Shown piece by piece: positions 1 to 10,431 of a DNA stretch of 64,000 bases. Location: positions 868,001 to 932,000 of the forward strand of contig NC_060025.1 in NCBI RefSeq assembly GCF_021134715.1. The letters are read 5' to 3'. The position numbers and the translations under genes are program-made. The notes below the pieces were generated by a model that worked only from the letters and a program-made list of their open reading frames with translations, searched no databases and was not told the DNA's origin. This DNA comes from Daphnia pulex. Taxonomy: Eukaryota; Arthropoda; Branchiopoda; Diplostraca; Daphniidae. Within the stretch, counting starts at the first letter, position 1; each line of letters starts with the position of its first letter.

Positions 1-342
1 GAACAACGTAAGCAATTTAAGGATCGTTCGACACCAGTTTTTCCCAACACAGGAGACCAACAGATGAAAATGGAAGAGCACAAATTGATCGGCATGAAAA
101 AACTACAGCAGAGCGTCGAAAGCCTGAATGATGTTTTCAAAAGTCTAGCTCAACATGTCGCAGATCAGGACAGCTTGGTCGACAGCATCGAATCGCAAAT
201 CAAAGGGACTAACGAAAATACTAACGAGGGATGTCAACAACTGACCGAAGCGGAAAGTTTCCAAACTGGAAAACGTTGGCTGATTGCTAAATTTACTCTG
301 GTCGCTTCTTTTATCGTCGGTATCGGACTTCTTCTGCTCTAG
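1..342 (+). CDS. Syntaxin-like Qa-SNARE, C-terminal part
   Basis: The frame is open from base 1, so this is the last part of a gene that begins left of the window; 113 residues are visible before the TAG. They form a t-SNARE helix followed by a C-terminal transmembrane anchor of about 20 hydrophobic residues that ends right at the stop, leaving almost no lumenal tail. The motif HVADQDSLVDSIES matches the central layer of syntaxins (for example HDQGDLIDSIE in syntaxin 12), with Q as the zero-layer residue, so I read it as a Q-SNARE of syntaxin type that would act in membrane fusion on an internal or plasma membrane. Which syntaxin it is cannot be told from this fragment. The ATG at 64 is internal and is not the start. 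Confidence 0.75.
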   Translation, partial: EQRKQFKDRSTPVFPNTGDQQMKMEEHKLIGMKKLQQSVESLNDVFKSLAQHVADQDSLVDSIESQIKGTNENTNEGCQQLTEAESFQTGKRWLIAKFTLVASFIVGIGLLLL

Positions 343-536
343 ATGAATTGACTTATCGTCTTATCCCCGCAAGAATACTCGATAAATCACATCTTCTTTT
401 ACGAAATACATTGCAAATTCCGAAATTGATTTGAAATAAACGTCATAATAATATCTAAATAGTTCGCTTTCTGTCTACCTATTTTTAATTAACAACCACG
501 CAAAAATTTAATCACACGTAGCTTATATTTGTTTTC

Positions 537-542
537 AATAAA
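537..542 (+). terminator. Poly(A) signal of the syntaxin-like gene
   Basis: AATAAA lies 195 bases after the stop; another AATAAA is at 435-440. Either could serve. The minus-strand Tyr-rich gene ends at 679, so the two 3' ends converge. Confidence 0.5.
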
Positions 543-678
543 TCTCTGTAAATATTTCAATCCATTTCAGTAAAACCCAAAATCAAAATTAATTACCTCA
601 CGATGGCAATTAATGAATGTGTGAAGAGAAACGAGAATATGACTAAACATTTAAAGGTTTTCCCAAGAAAATATGAAA

Positions 679-1226
679 TCAATACGATGGCACTGCCCTC
701 TGATAGCTGGCGGGATACGACACAGTAGTAGTGTAGTATGATGGAGCGGAATAGTACTTGTGAGCTTCGGTGTAGTAACTTACTGTGGTGTAGTACTCTG
801 GCGCCTTTGTAGCGTAGTATTTCTCAGTCTCGGTGTAGTAGCTTGGAGTGGTGTAGTAAGGGGTCGGCTGAGTGTAGTAGCTCGGAGTGGCGTAGTATTT
901 TGGAGCCTCGGTGTAGTACTCTGGCGCCGGAGTTGGGTAGTAGCTTTGAGGTTGAGTGTAGTAGTATTCGCCGGCTTCATTGGCTTTATGCTCCATCCTG
1001 CCCATGTGACCTTTAGGCATCATACCACCCAAAACGCCATTGGATGCCCACAATAGACATTGAATCAGCAAGATCTTATTCATGTTTTTGATCGAACCAG
1101 ACAGACCTGTAAAACATAAATGCATACGATTTAAAATCTCAGAACAACTTTTCAAACAAATAATACTAGATTAAAATTGAAATATTTAACATCATTAGCA
1201 ACGAAACAGTAAAATAACTTACTCAT
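679..1226 (-). CDS. Secreted Tyr/Thr-rich repeat protein A
   Basis: Model: exon 1 1226-1223 (ATGA), GTAAGT donor, acceptor TTTACAG, exon 2 1106-679; 143 residues. The spliced start MSLSGSIKNMNKILL leads into a hydrophobic signal peptide ending near VLGG. The rest is low complexity, built from YYT, APEYYT, EAPKYY and PSYYT units, about one quarter tyrosine. There is no folded domain. The same plan (a few coding bases, a phase-1 intron, then signal peptide and repeats) is seen in the two neighbouring genes, so the three are paralogs. Paired tyrosines would suit dityrosine or quinone cross-linking in an extracellular layer such as cuticle or egg case; that is inference. The ATG at 1155 used by the unspliced frame lies within the intron and is rejected. 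Confidence 0.8.
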
Positions 1227-1330
1227 ATTGATGACGGAATGAATTGGAAAAGGGGATATAAATCAAAACAGATATCTTGATACGTGATTGAACAGTATTG
1301 GACTGATAAATTTAATGGCTGACGGTCTGC

Positions 1331-1338
1331 CTTTTATA
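1331..1338 (-). promoter_or_regulatory. TATA box of Tyr-rich gene A
   Basis: The minus strand reads TATAAAAG, about 105 bases upstream of the start codon, which predicts a transcription start near 1300-1310. Gene C has the same TATAAAAG word at nearly the same distance from its start codon. Confidence 0.6.
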
Positions 1339-1583
1339 CGCCCCCAATTTTTTGTTTCGTTACGTAAAACAAAAGTATGGCGGCACGAATAAGCCAATAG
1401 AATTACGTTTCTTTGTAAAGGAAGGGCTATCTTTTTTTTAAAATTATTAAATCACCCTAGGCTTCTTTCTCTTCCCCATATTCGCCGCCATTGTTCCTAC
1501 CTCATTTGCAGAAGTGTCAGTCGTGTGGAGAAAGTGCAGGTGACAGGATCCTTCCACCAGTTGCAACGTCGATATTTTCAATC

Positions 1584-2694
1584 ATGGGTGAGTTAAATTA
1601 TTTATTACCTTTCAAAATGGTCGGCTTAACGTGGTCGATTGCTGATTGCAGGTGTCATATTGAGATGGCTTTTGATGTTGTCTTGTCTTTACATCTCGGT
1701 GGAAGCTCACGCGTACGGCTACAGGCCTCAACCGCAGCCAGTCCGGCCGGCTGCTTACGGTGTTAAACAGCCTTCGTCTTATTCCTACGTTAGGCCGGCA
1801 GCAGGGGGCTATGCGCCCCAGCAGCCGGCCGTCAAATATGCAGCGCCCGCCAAATTTCCGGCCGTCAAATACGCAGTTCCAGTCGCCAAATATGCAGCAG
1901 CACCAGTACCGCCAACCACCATTCCGCCGGCCACAACAATTCCGCCAACCACAGTACCGCCTGTTGCCATCAGCACTGCCGCGTACAAGTCGAGTGACAA
2001 CGCCGCTAAGACCCTTTTATACGCCACTACGTCATCGACCTACAATGCCGATGCTGTTTACTATACCACCGAGCCCACCTACTACACCACTACCCCTTAC
2101 AGCTATTACGCCGAGACCATCTACTACAGCACTCAACAGCCAGCAGTTGATTACGGAACAACCGAGTCCTACTCTGCTCCCGAATACTCTTACGTCGATC
2201 CTGGAACCTATTTTGCCGAGGATGTTACCGGATACTACACCGATTCTTCCCTTTACACCACTCCAGCCAACTATGCCCCTGCTGCAGTTCCAGTGGACTA
2301 CGTCACAGCCGCTCCAGCAGCAGCAGATTTCGCTCCTGCCGTTCCAGTCGACTACGCCGATGCCGCCCGAGCCCACTACATCGAAGCTGGATTCAACACT
2401 GAGGCTACTCCTGCCTATTACGCCTACACCGATCCGACCGCGTACTACTCTGTGGCTCTTGGTGTTGAACAATATGCACCGGCACCAAACTACTACACCG
2501 ACAGCAGCACTGCAGTCTACGATGGTCAACAGAGCTATATCGTCGGAGGCGACGCTTCCTACGCGACTGACGTCCCTGTCTATAGCAACGACTACACCAC
2601 AGCCGTTCCAGTTTACTACTACACCAACGACCAAGCTGCAACAACCGCCACGATCAGTCCGTTCTATCCGGCTCAAGTTCAATACACTGCTTAA
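1584..2694 (+). CDS. Secreted Tyr/Ala-rich repeat protein B
   Basis: Model: exon 1 1584-1587 (ATGG), donor GTGAGT, acceptor TTGCAG at 1651, exon 2 1652-2694; 348 residues. The spliced start MGVILRWLLMLSCLYISVEA is a clear signal peptide. Mature residues begin with a Pro/Ala/Tyr-rich part (YAPQQPAVKYAAPAKFPAVK) and a Pro/Thr stretch, then less regular units such as TYYTT, PVDY and YYTD. It is more acidic and less repetitive than A and C but shares exon-intron plan and YYTT vocabulary. It is divergent to A and convergent with C. Long overlapping frames on both strands (352 aa on plus, 260 aa on minus) are by-products of biased composition and have no signal peptide in this splice frame. Function is unknown; a role in extracellular matrix or cuticle is inference. 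Confidence 0.8.
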
Positions 2695-2896
2695 ACGGTT
2701 CATGCGCTTAGCTCTACTGGTTCTTTCTGTTTTCAAGAAACCTTTTCTCTCAATTCTACGGCTACCCCAACTGGCTGGATACTTCCAACTTGGAAACCGG
2801 GCCCTAACTACCAAGTGAAAGATGCGAGACTAATAGTGCACTATGTTTTTGTTGAATATTCTTTGATTGCTGTTTAAATATTGCTGGTTTCAATGG

Positions 2897-2902
2897 AATA
2901 AA
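2897..2902 (+). terminator. Poly(A) signal of Tyr-rich gene B
   Basis: AATAAA about 200 bases after the stop of gene B, followed by a T-rich stretch. Confidence 0.55.
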
Positions 2903-3098
2903 ATGCTACGTACAAAGATTTTTTCGATTTTCACACGTTATTAGGTCAGAGATTTATAAATTTGAAACCCATCCGTCACTAAATGAAAGTCTATTTTTGT
3001 AGAATAGACTTAAGAAATTTCAAATTAGTACAACGTTAATTTCTATATTCAAATGAAAGTTCACATTATTAAGATAACAGATTATACGTTTATGTTGT

Positions 3099-3104
3099 TT
3101 TATT
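3099..3104 (-). terminator. Candidate poly(A) signal of Tyr-rich gene C
   Basis: AATAAA on the minus strand about 260 bases beyond the stop of gene C, in the short convergent gap between genes B and C. Confidence 0.4.
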
Positions 3105-3361
3105 AGATTGGAATTTTTCTTTCGGAAACATTTTCCACCAACTTTCAGCAAATTTTGTAGGATATCAAGTAAGAGCTACAAAATATTGACATAAAAGAGA
3201 TCGACATAATTCTTGGCACTTGCTGTATTGTTCTGGCTCTCACTAGCTGCAGTTTGCAAAGTACAAAATAAAAAACAGCAATACACTCACTTTCTAATTG
3301 ACATGCGAGCGAAACAAATAATAAATAAAGAAATTCTCTCTACATAAAATATTAACAACAT

Positions 3362-5196
3362 CTAGTATGCTGGGGCGGAATAATATTTGGGAGCCTCAGT
3401 GTAGTATTCAGTTTTCTTGGTTGTGTAGTACTCAGGTGCCTTTGTGGTGTAGTAGGAAGCCGTTGTGTAGTACTCGGGAGCCTTGGTGGTGTAGTAAGCA
3501 GCAGTGGTGTAGTACTTGGGAGCCTCGGTATAGTATTTGGGAGCCTCGGTATAGTACTTGGGAGCCTCGGTGTAGTAGCTGGGAGCAGCGTAGGTCGTAG
3601 TGCTGTAGTAAGGTGCCGGAGTAGTGTAGTATTCAGCTTTCTTGGTGGTGTAGTATTCTGGCGCCTTAGTGGTGTAGTAGGAGGCAGTTGTATAGTACTC
3701 GGCTGCTTTGGTGGTGTAATACTTTGGGGCCTCAGTGTAGTAGGTAGGAGCTGCATAAGTCGTAGTGTAGTAAGGAGCCGGAGTGGTATAGTACTCGGGT
3801 GTCTTAGTGGTGTAGTAGGCAGCAGTGGTGTAGTATTCTGGAGCCTTGGTGGTGTAGCTGGGAGCAGCGTAGTATTGAGGTGCTTCGGTGTAGTAAGTTG
3901 GCTCAACATAGTAAGATGGGGCAGCAGCGGTGTAGTAAGTTGGGGCTACGTAATACTTGGCAGCTTCAGTGGTGTAGTAAGGAGCAGCTGTAGTGGTGTA
4001 GCTTGGAGCTGAATAATACTTTGGAGCCTCGGTGTAGTATTCAGGTGCCTTGGTGGTGTAGTACTTTGGGGCCTCTGTGTAGTAGCTAGGGGCTGCGTAG
4101 GTCGTAGTGTAGTACTCTGGAGCCTTGGTGGTGTAGTACTCGGGAGCTTTAGTATAATAAACGGGCGCTTCAGTCTGGTAATAGCTCGGAGCAGCATAAT
4201 ACTTAGGGGCTTCGGTGTAGTAGCTTGGGGCGGCAGTTGTGTAGTACTTTGGTGCCTCGGTCTCGTAGTAGCTAGGAGCTGAGTAATATTGCGGAGCCTC
4301 GGTGTAGTAAGTTGGCTCAACATAGTAAGATGGGGCAGCAGTGGGGTAGTAAGTCGGGGCTACGTAATACTTTACAGGTTCAGTGGTGTAGTAAGGAGCT
4401 GCTGTGGTGGTGTAGCTTGGAGCCGGGTAGTACTTTGGAGCCTCAGTGTAGTATTCAGGTGCCTTGGTGGTGTAGTACTTGGGAGCTTCGGTGTAGTAGC
4501 TGGGGGCTGCGTAGGTCGTGGTGTAGTACGTCTCCGGTGTTGTGTAGTACTCGGGTGCCTTGGTGGTGTAGTACTTTGGAGCCTCGGTGTAATAACTAGG
4601 AGTCGCATACGTTGTGGTGTAGTACTTTGGAGCCTCGGTGGTGTAATACTTCGGAGCCTCGGTGTAGTAGCTAGGGGCAGCGTAGGTTGTTGTGTAGTAC
4701 TCGACCTTCTTTGTGGTGTAATACTCAGGGGCCTTTGTAGTATAGTACTCGGGCGCCTTTGTTGTGTAGTAGGAAACTGTGGTGTAGTACTCGGGAGCCT
4801 TGGTGGTGTAGTACTTCGGGGCCTCGGTGTAATAGGTGGGAGCTGCATACGTTGTTGTGTAGTACTCCGGCGCCTTGGTGGTATAGTAGGAGGTCGTGGT
4901 GTAGTACTCGGGAGCCTTGGTGGTGTAGTAGGAGGCAGTAGTGTAGTACTCCTTGGTAGTTGTTGTCTGATAAGAATAGGAGCCATATCCACCAGAAGAC
5001 GAGCCCATCGGTCCGCACTTGATAGACCCAGCCATTAACGAGACAACGGCCAACAGTAATGTAAAGCCGTGATTACCTATACGAAAACATACTCGGTTAT
5101 TCAAACATACATATAATCAACTCATTTGCATTGCAATATTAATCAAATAAAACAAGGACATTACAACGAAATAATTCAAAATAGATATTTACCCAT
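3362..5196 (-). CDS. Secreted Tyr/Thr-rich repeat protein C (large)
   Basis: Model: exon 1 5196-5193 (ATGG), donor GTAAAT, acceptor CGTATAG, exon 2 5076-3362; 572 residues. The start MGNHGFTLLLAVVSLMAGSI is a signal peptide, then a short Gly/Ser linker (GSSSGGYGSYSY) and over 500 residues of decamer-like units: KAPEYYTT, EAPKYYTT, TYAAPSYYTEAPKYY. Lys and Glu alternate between units (KAPE against EAPK), giving a charge-patterned repeat with YY every 8-12 residues. A block of about 86 residues occurs twice (see repeat at 3858-4529). Intron 1 is 116 nt in both A and C. No catalytic or folded domain is visible. An extracellular structural protein is the best guess, inferred from composition and signal peptide. 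Confidence 0.82.
3858..4529. repeat. Internal segmental duplication inside gene C
   Basis: About 258 bases at 3858-4115 recur at 4272-4529, an offset of 414. The non-repetitive landmark coding for PSYYVEPTYYTEAPQYY is present in both copies, so this is a block duplication above the basic 30-base unit. Confidence 0.7.
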
Positions 5197-5303
5197 GATG
5201 TAATGTAATTGAAACTCAAACTGCAGCAGATGTGAGAGACTTGTTTGTTGCTGCGATGAAGCTGAAACAGACAAGACTGATTTAATGAGCTGAACACACC
5301 TCC

Positions 5304-5311
5304 CTTTTATA
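5304..5311 (-). promoter_or_regulatory. TATA box of Tyr-rich gene C
   Basis: The minus strand reads TATAAAAG followed by GGAGG, 108 bases upstream of the start codon; predicted start of transcription near 5275-5280. Confidence 0.6.
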
Positions 5312-8300
5312 GTGCCATATCGTCACCCTTTGAGAGCTGTAGGCGATAATTGTTTGTGGAAAACGGCGCGATCTTTCCACTCCCTGGCTACTCTACGCAA
5401 TCTCTTAATATAGATAAAGTCTTATAGTCTTATACAATTAACTCTTGGATGACGTTGCCATATTTATTTATTTTAGCTCTTTTGACAACATTTAGTTGTA
5501 AAAATATGAATCTTGTCGTTGACTCGTTTAAAATAAACTATCGATATCTAGTTGTTTTTTAATGTAAAGTTAATTTCGTTTTTTATTCCATTTCTAATTT
5601 CAAATACTTTTTTTATGCGAAATAGACCGGTTATAGGGGGAGTGAAACAAAAGACCAAGCTCTCAAAACTAACCAAACAAAATTCACGACAGCTGATGAG
5701 GTCCTTTAAAATTTTAATCCAAGCCGTTAAGATTTTCCCGACAGAAGAAGCTGCCGAAGAAATCCTTTCTCCAGTGGCTGTTCAGAATATCTTGACAGTT
5801 TGTAGTATTTGAGAAAGTTCTTTCAACCGCAGTGTCTCTTGATTTTCCAAAGATGAAGGTAGAAACTTGAGAGATTTTCATAAGCTAGTGGCAATGCAGC
5901 AGTAACTGGAAATTGCGAAATTCAGAATAAGAATCCGCTCACCATATACGTAGTGAATCAGGTTCTTTCGTTGCCAGAAAGTCAATGTGAACTTGCCATT
6001 TTCCAAGGCCAATAGAACCGGTTGATTAAGCATTATTCAATCACCTAAGGACGACTTATGATGCTTAAAGTCAAGCACATTCCTAAATCTTTTAACAAAA
6101 TGCTACACGGAATAAGCGCATCGAAGTTTTTCCTATGCAAGCAAAGTTTACATTCTTACCCTTGTTCTTCATTCTCTCTTTCTTGTTCCAAAACTGGATG
6201 ATGACATTTTGACCGATTATTAAATAGCTACAAGCATTCAATGCTATGCTTTTCATAAAACATCGGCTTTATTTAATACTGACTTACGCTATGTTTTTTA
6301 ATGGGCTTAACTAGGAAATCGATTCCGACATTTCAGGATCTGTTGAAGGACTGCGTGGAACAATAGTTGACGGATGATGACAGACCTATTAATGGCGCTT
6401 AATCCATCGACGCTGCAAAGTCCTTTTCGTTATAATTTTTAGATAAAACTAGTATCGAAAGGAATTTCAATTTGATACAATCGAGTGATTAAAAGGAAAC
6501 ATGCAGGTTAAATTCATTTGCCAATATTCTGCAATTCAAATTTTCGATACATGTAGTCAGTATCCAACCCTGTTGATTAGTAAATTTTATTATGCAAGTT
6601 GCTTTTCTCGATCGAATATCTTTCATCTCAGTAATTAAATTAGAACTCACCATTTCTACAACGTGTCTGGATTATTTTGTAACAATTTAAAATGATGGAC
6701 ACGTTCTTCATGGAAAACCGAATCGTTTTTTTTTTCTCTTTAGTTTTACCACTCATACACACAGAATATTATGTAATAATAAAAATTGGGTCGAGTAAAA
6801 GGGACGACGAGTCTCGTTGAAATAAAGAAAAAAAAAACGAAGAGAACCATCTATTGGGTTTTTGTATGGGGGGGAATTACACAATTTCTTATTTTTTGTC
6901 CTCGGGCATACAGCGAAGAAAATGTGTCGATAAATCCGATGATGAGGTGTGGTGGTGAATAATTAAAGAAAAATCGTGAGTTGTGTGGAGAGGAGGGGAA
7001 ATCATCTTTCGCCAAAATCAAATTAAAAAGAAACAAAAGAAAAAGAACAACGGGTTTGTCGTCTCACGTTCGTCTTCTTTCGTACGACCTGCACACACAG
7101 TAACAAACGAGTCGATAGTTAGACATCACATCTTAACTTTCTCATCAATTTTAATCATCCCAGCGTGTTTCCTGTCAAATGTAAAATCCCAACTGGACTA
7201 CGTGTAGCAGAGCATGTTACACAAGTAGTCCCCCTGAAATTGTCTGATTCACTTTTCATCATGACGTAACATATCTTTTATCTTTTGTTTTTTATTATTA
7301 TTATTTTCAAATTGACATCGTGAGTTTGGGCCAGAAGTTGGTGGCGAGGTATGAAACTTTTTTAAAAAATAATAATAAAACGGACGATAACGGCGGTGGT
7401 GATTAAAAGGTAATGAGGAGATGGTGGGCGAGGAGATGATAATGATCCTGAGCGCTCAGCAATTTTTCTTTAAATGTCAAAAAAGTAAGTCGATAGTAAA
7501 ATAATCTACCGAAAATCAAAAAGTAGTTTTTTTTTTGGGATCGCTGGTTTTTGTTATCTCTATGATGCCATAAAAATTGTACGGTTAACTTAAAGAGACA
7601 ATACGTTCATTTTTTTTTGCTATTCCTTATGTAGAATGAATTATTTCGTGTTTATCTATCAGGTTGTCTCCCTACTTTTGTAAAAAGGTATTAAATAAAA
7701 ATTATTAAAAAAAAAAGACACGGCACCGATCAAAATTTTTCTTCTTCCTCTTTTAATTCAAAAATCTCCCGCCAAGTAAATAAGGGGGGTGGGGGGAGGG
7801 AGGGGTAGGGGCTGGACAGATCAGGGATGGTGGTAATGTTGTATGTGGTTTTTGTTGTGGTGGGTAGTGTCTTGTGAGTGATTTTGTTTCCATAGTCAAA
7901 CTGAAAAACGTTCATACAAAATGACAGGGCGACCGAAAAATTTTTTTAGAGGGAGAAAAAAGAGAGATGGCGTTGGGCTCGCGCGCTCACGTTCACACAC
8001 ACACACACATGACATAATCATAATAAAGAAGATGGAGGGGCGGCTGCTCTGATAAGTCTTTTTCGTACATTATGAGGTGTTTGTTTTTTTCGTGTGTGTG
8101 TCTCGGTTTAAAAAAAATTGGGAGGCGAAATAAAGGGTGGGAATAAAAGGTATCATGAATCAGGGGAGTGTATAAGAGACAGAGAGAGATGAAATCAAAA
8201 TTCACAAAAAAAATTCCGACCGGTGCCGGCTGCTTTCCCGCTGAGCGACGTAACGCATGCGCAAAAAGTGTGTGGACCCTGACCGAAGCCAAAAAAAAAA

Positions 8301-8330
8301 AATAATATTTTTTTTTCCTGTCTCACATTT
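5312..8330. other. Intergenic, no gene supported
   Basis: AT-rich DNA with many homopolymer runs and a CA run near 7995-8010. A short open stretch at 5552-5812 and scattered protein-like fragments to about 6060 might be the remains of an old mobile element, but I recognise no family. Purine- and pyrimidine-biased low complexity fills 6720-8280. Confidence 0.5.
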
Positions 8331-10431
8331 TTACGCATCATCATCATCGTCGTCTCCTTCTCCTTCATCTATAAATAGTAAAAATTAATTTTAGAATTAA
8401 ATGATGAATAAAAATTACTAATTTATTACCATCGTCGTCGCCTTCTCCTTCGCCTTCACCCTCTTCATCGAAGTCTTCTTCACCTTCGGGCAGGTCTTCC
8501 TCCTCCTCATCTTCCTCTCCTTCAGCCTCTTCTTCATCTTCGGCCTCTTCATCATCACCGTTTTCTTCGGATTTCTTTAATTTCTTAATGTCGTCATTTT
8601 TATCCTGAAAGAACGAAAAAAAATAAAAAGATATTAAAAATTTAGTTTAGATATTCCCTCACGAGACTGAGAAATCGATATTCAATAACGACAATCAATG
8701 ATTTGCTACAGCAGAGCCACCTACCAGTAAAATATCCAACTACACATCAATGTCATGTAACGAGGCTTAGAAAAGCCGAATTTCTTTTTAAAACAAAAAA
8801 TACCGTGAATAAGAGAATGATAAGTGCAAATTTTTACAATCCATAAAAGCTAATGGATTACATCTTAATTGCGAACGGTCACGTTTTTCTTTCTATCTGT
8901 CCAGTTGCCATTTTACGACGCTAGCATCACGTCCGGCGCTAGTATCTTCCCAAGGACTCGCTGTTGCCTGACACGGGTAGTAGTTATGGGGGGAGAGAAG
9001 GAAAAAGAAAAAACCATGGATATGCGCACGACACTACCCCGTCCTCCCAACCTTGGGGGTTGACCTCCTACCCACCCTCCTCCTCCTCCTCCCATTCCTC
9101 GCTTTGAGCCAGGAACTTTTCTTTTTCATCTGCTCTGCAGCTGCCCCCACCCAACCCCCTTCATCAAAGTCCTCCCACCCAACGGGTGTTTCTTTGTTGT
9201 TGGAAGCGGAAGACGACGGTTCCTGGATCCGCGGATCCACGCCAGTCTCGACATGGGCTTCCTCCGACAGAAAATAAAAAGCTAAGACGCTTCTCACTTC
9301 ACAGCATGCTCAAGAAGGCACGCCATTTTTTCCCCCTTTTCGGCATTCGAATTCATATCTGGAAAAAAGCCTGACATTTTGTTTTTGGCCAAACTGCCTC
9401 GAGGTACTAAAACGGTCGAAATGAAAATAATGAAAAATAAAAGTTTAAAAACTGAAAAAGCCACCTGCCGGTTTCTATCAAAATAACTACCTAAAAATGA
9501 CACGTGAAACTAAACTTGTATCAATTTAATTTGAGCATTTTTAGGCTGTGAAAGATAAACGAGTAAAAACGCTGTTGGTCGCTGTCAAAATGCCCGCGCG
9601 CAGTCTCTGCACCACCAACGAGAAATAAAAGCCGGCCGCTTGGCGTCATCGGTTCGATACCGAAAACTGCCGGTCGTGTGTGTGTGACTGGAGATTAACA
9701 ATTTCAGTGAAAATAAATTCACGACATGTATCAAATGCATGAAAAATTACTTATTAAACATGTCATAACGACGGGACAATGACCTGAAGAAACTATCATG
9801 TACAACATAACAAATAAATGGAAAGTTATGTGTGTGTGGTGGAAGGAAGCTAAGGCAGCCCCAGCTTAAGGACAAACATGGCGGCGCGTCATCGCGCGCA
9901 CACACACACACACACCGGCTTTTCGAGAGAGAAGTGAAAGGCTATCAAACTCAACGGCAACTCTGCTCAACGCGCCAAAATTCTCGAGTCCAACGCTCGA
10001 ATTCGACTCTGACCAAATAGTTGTCACATAATTTCCCAAATATCTAATGATTACGATCCCTTTTTCTTAAAGAGTAAATATTCCAACAACAGTCATGGCG
10101 ACGGGATAGAGCGTGGGGCTCAAGCCGGCCCCAGACACACGCACTCAACACACTACACACATACACACACACACACACACAAATGGCGGCAAGCACGCGG
10201 CGCGTGGGTTCTCGAGTTGATCCTTAATTTAGCCATAACGAAACCCCTCTTTTCCAACAAATTTCCTCGTTACAGACTTATTCAGAGCCGACATGAAGAC
10301 AATGTAGTAAATAACAAAAAGATGGAACTTACTTCTGCTGGCCGTTTTGTGCCTTTGACTGCATCTTTCTTGGCGTCGGCGGCGATGACTTCGTCGGCTT
10401 CAACTTCCTTCGTTGCTTCCTTGGAACTCAT
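8331..10431 (-). CDS. Prothymosin-alpha-like acidic nuclear protein
   Basis: Model: exon 1 10431-10333 (33 codons), intron of about 1.7 kb with GTAAGT donor, exon 2 8604-8430, short intron, exon 3 8368-8331; 103 residues. It starts MSSKEATKEVEADEVIAADA, has a basic patch GTKRPAEDKNDDIKKLKKSE near residues 27-46, then an almost purely Glu/Asp tract (EDEEEAEGEEDEEEED) and ends DDDDDDA. Prothymosins and parathymosins are small, unfolded, very acidic nuclear proteins that bind histones and carry a short KR/KK import signal; the KRPAE and KKLKK words resemble the vertebrate KRAAE and KKQK. Here the basic patch precedes the acidic tract, while in vertebrate prothymosin alpha it follows it. Orthology is therefore likely but not certain; another acidic chromatin protein is possible. 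Confidence 0.75.
10154..10182. repeat. CA microsatellite
   Basis: A (CA)n run in the prothymosin-like intron. Similar runs lie at about 9899-9914, 15233-15247, 19539-19558 and 26154-26175. Confidence 0.85.

Noticed and set aside
1760-2818. A 352-codon open frame overlapping Tyr-rich gene B in another frame, and a 260-codon frame on the other strand
   Set aside because: Both follow from the biased codon make-up of the repeat (few stops in any frame), have no signal peptide in a splice-consistent frame and show runs of Pro/Thr/Arg only.
4289-5038. Plus-strand frames of up to 249 codons opposite gene C
   Set aside because: Repetitive VVLGSLGGVVL-type text is the complement of the Tyr codons; no start context or splice evidence.
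5552-6060. Protein-like fragments in several frames
   Set aside because: Perhaps an old mobile-element remnant, but too decayed to assign; not claimed as a gene.
9640-9665. GGTTCGATACC, a match to the tRNA B box
   Set aside because: No A box or foldable cloverleaf upstream.
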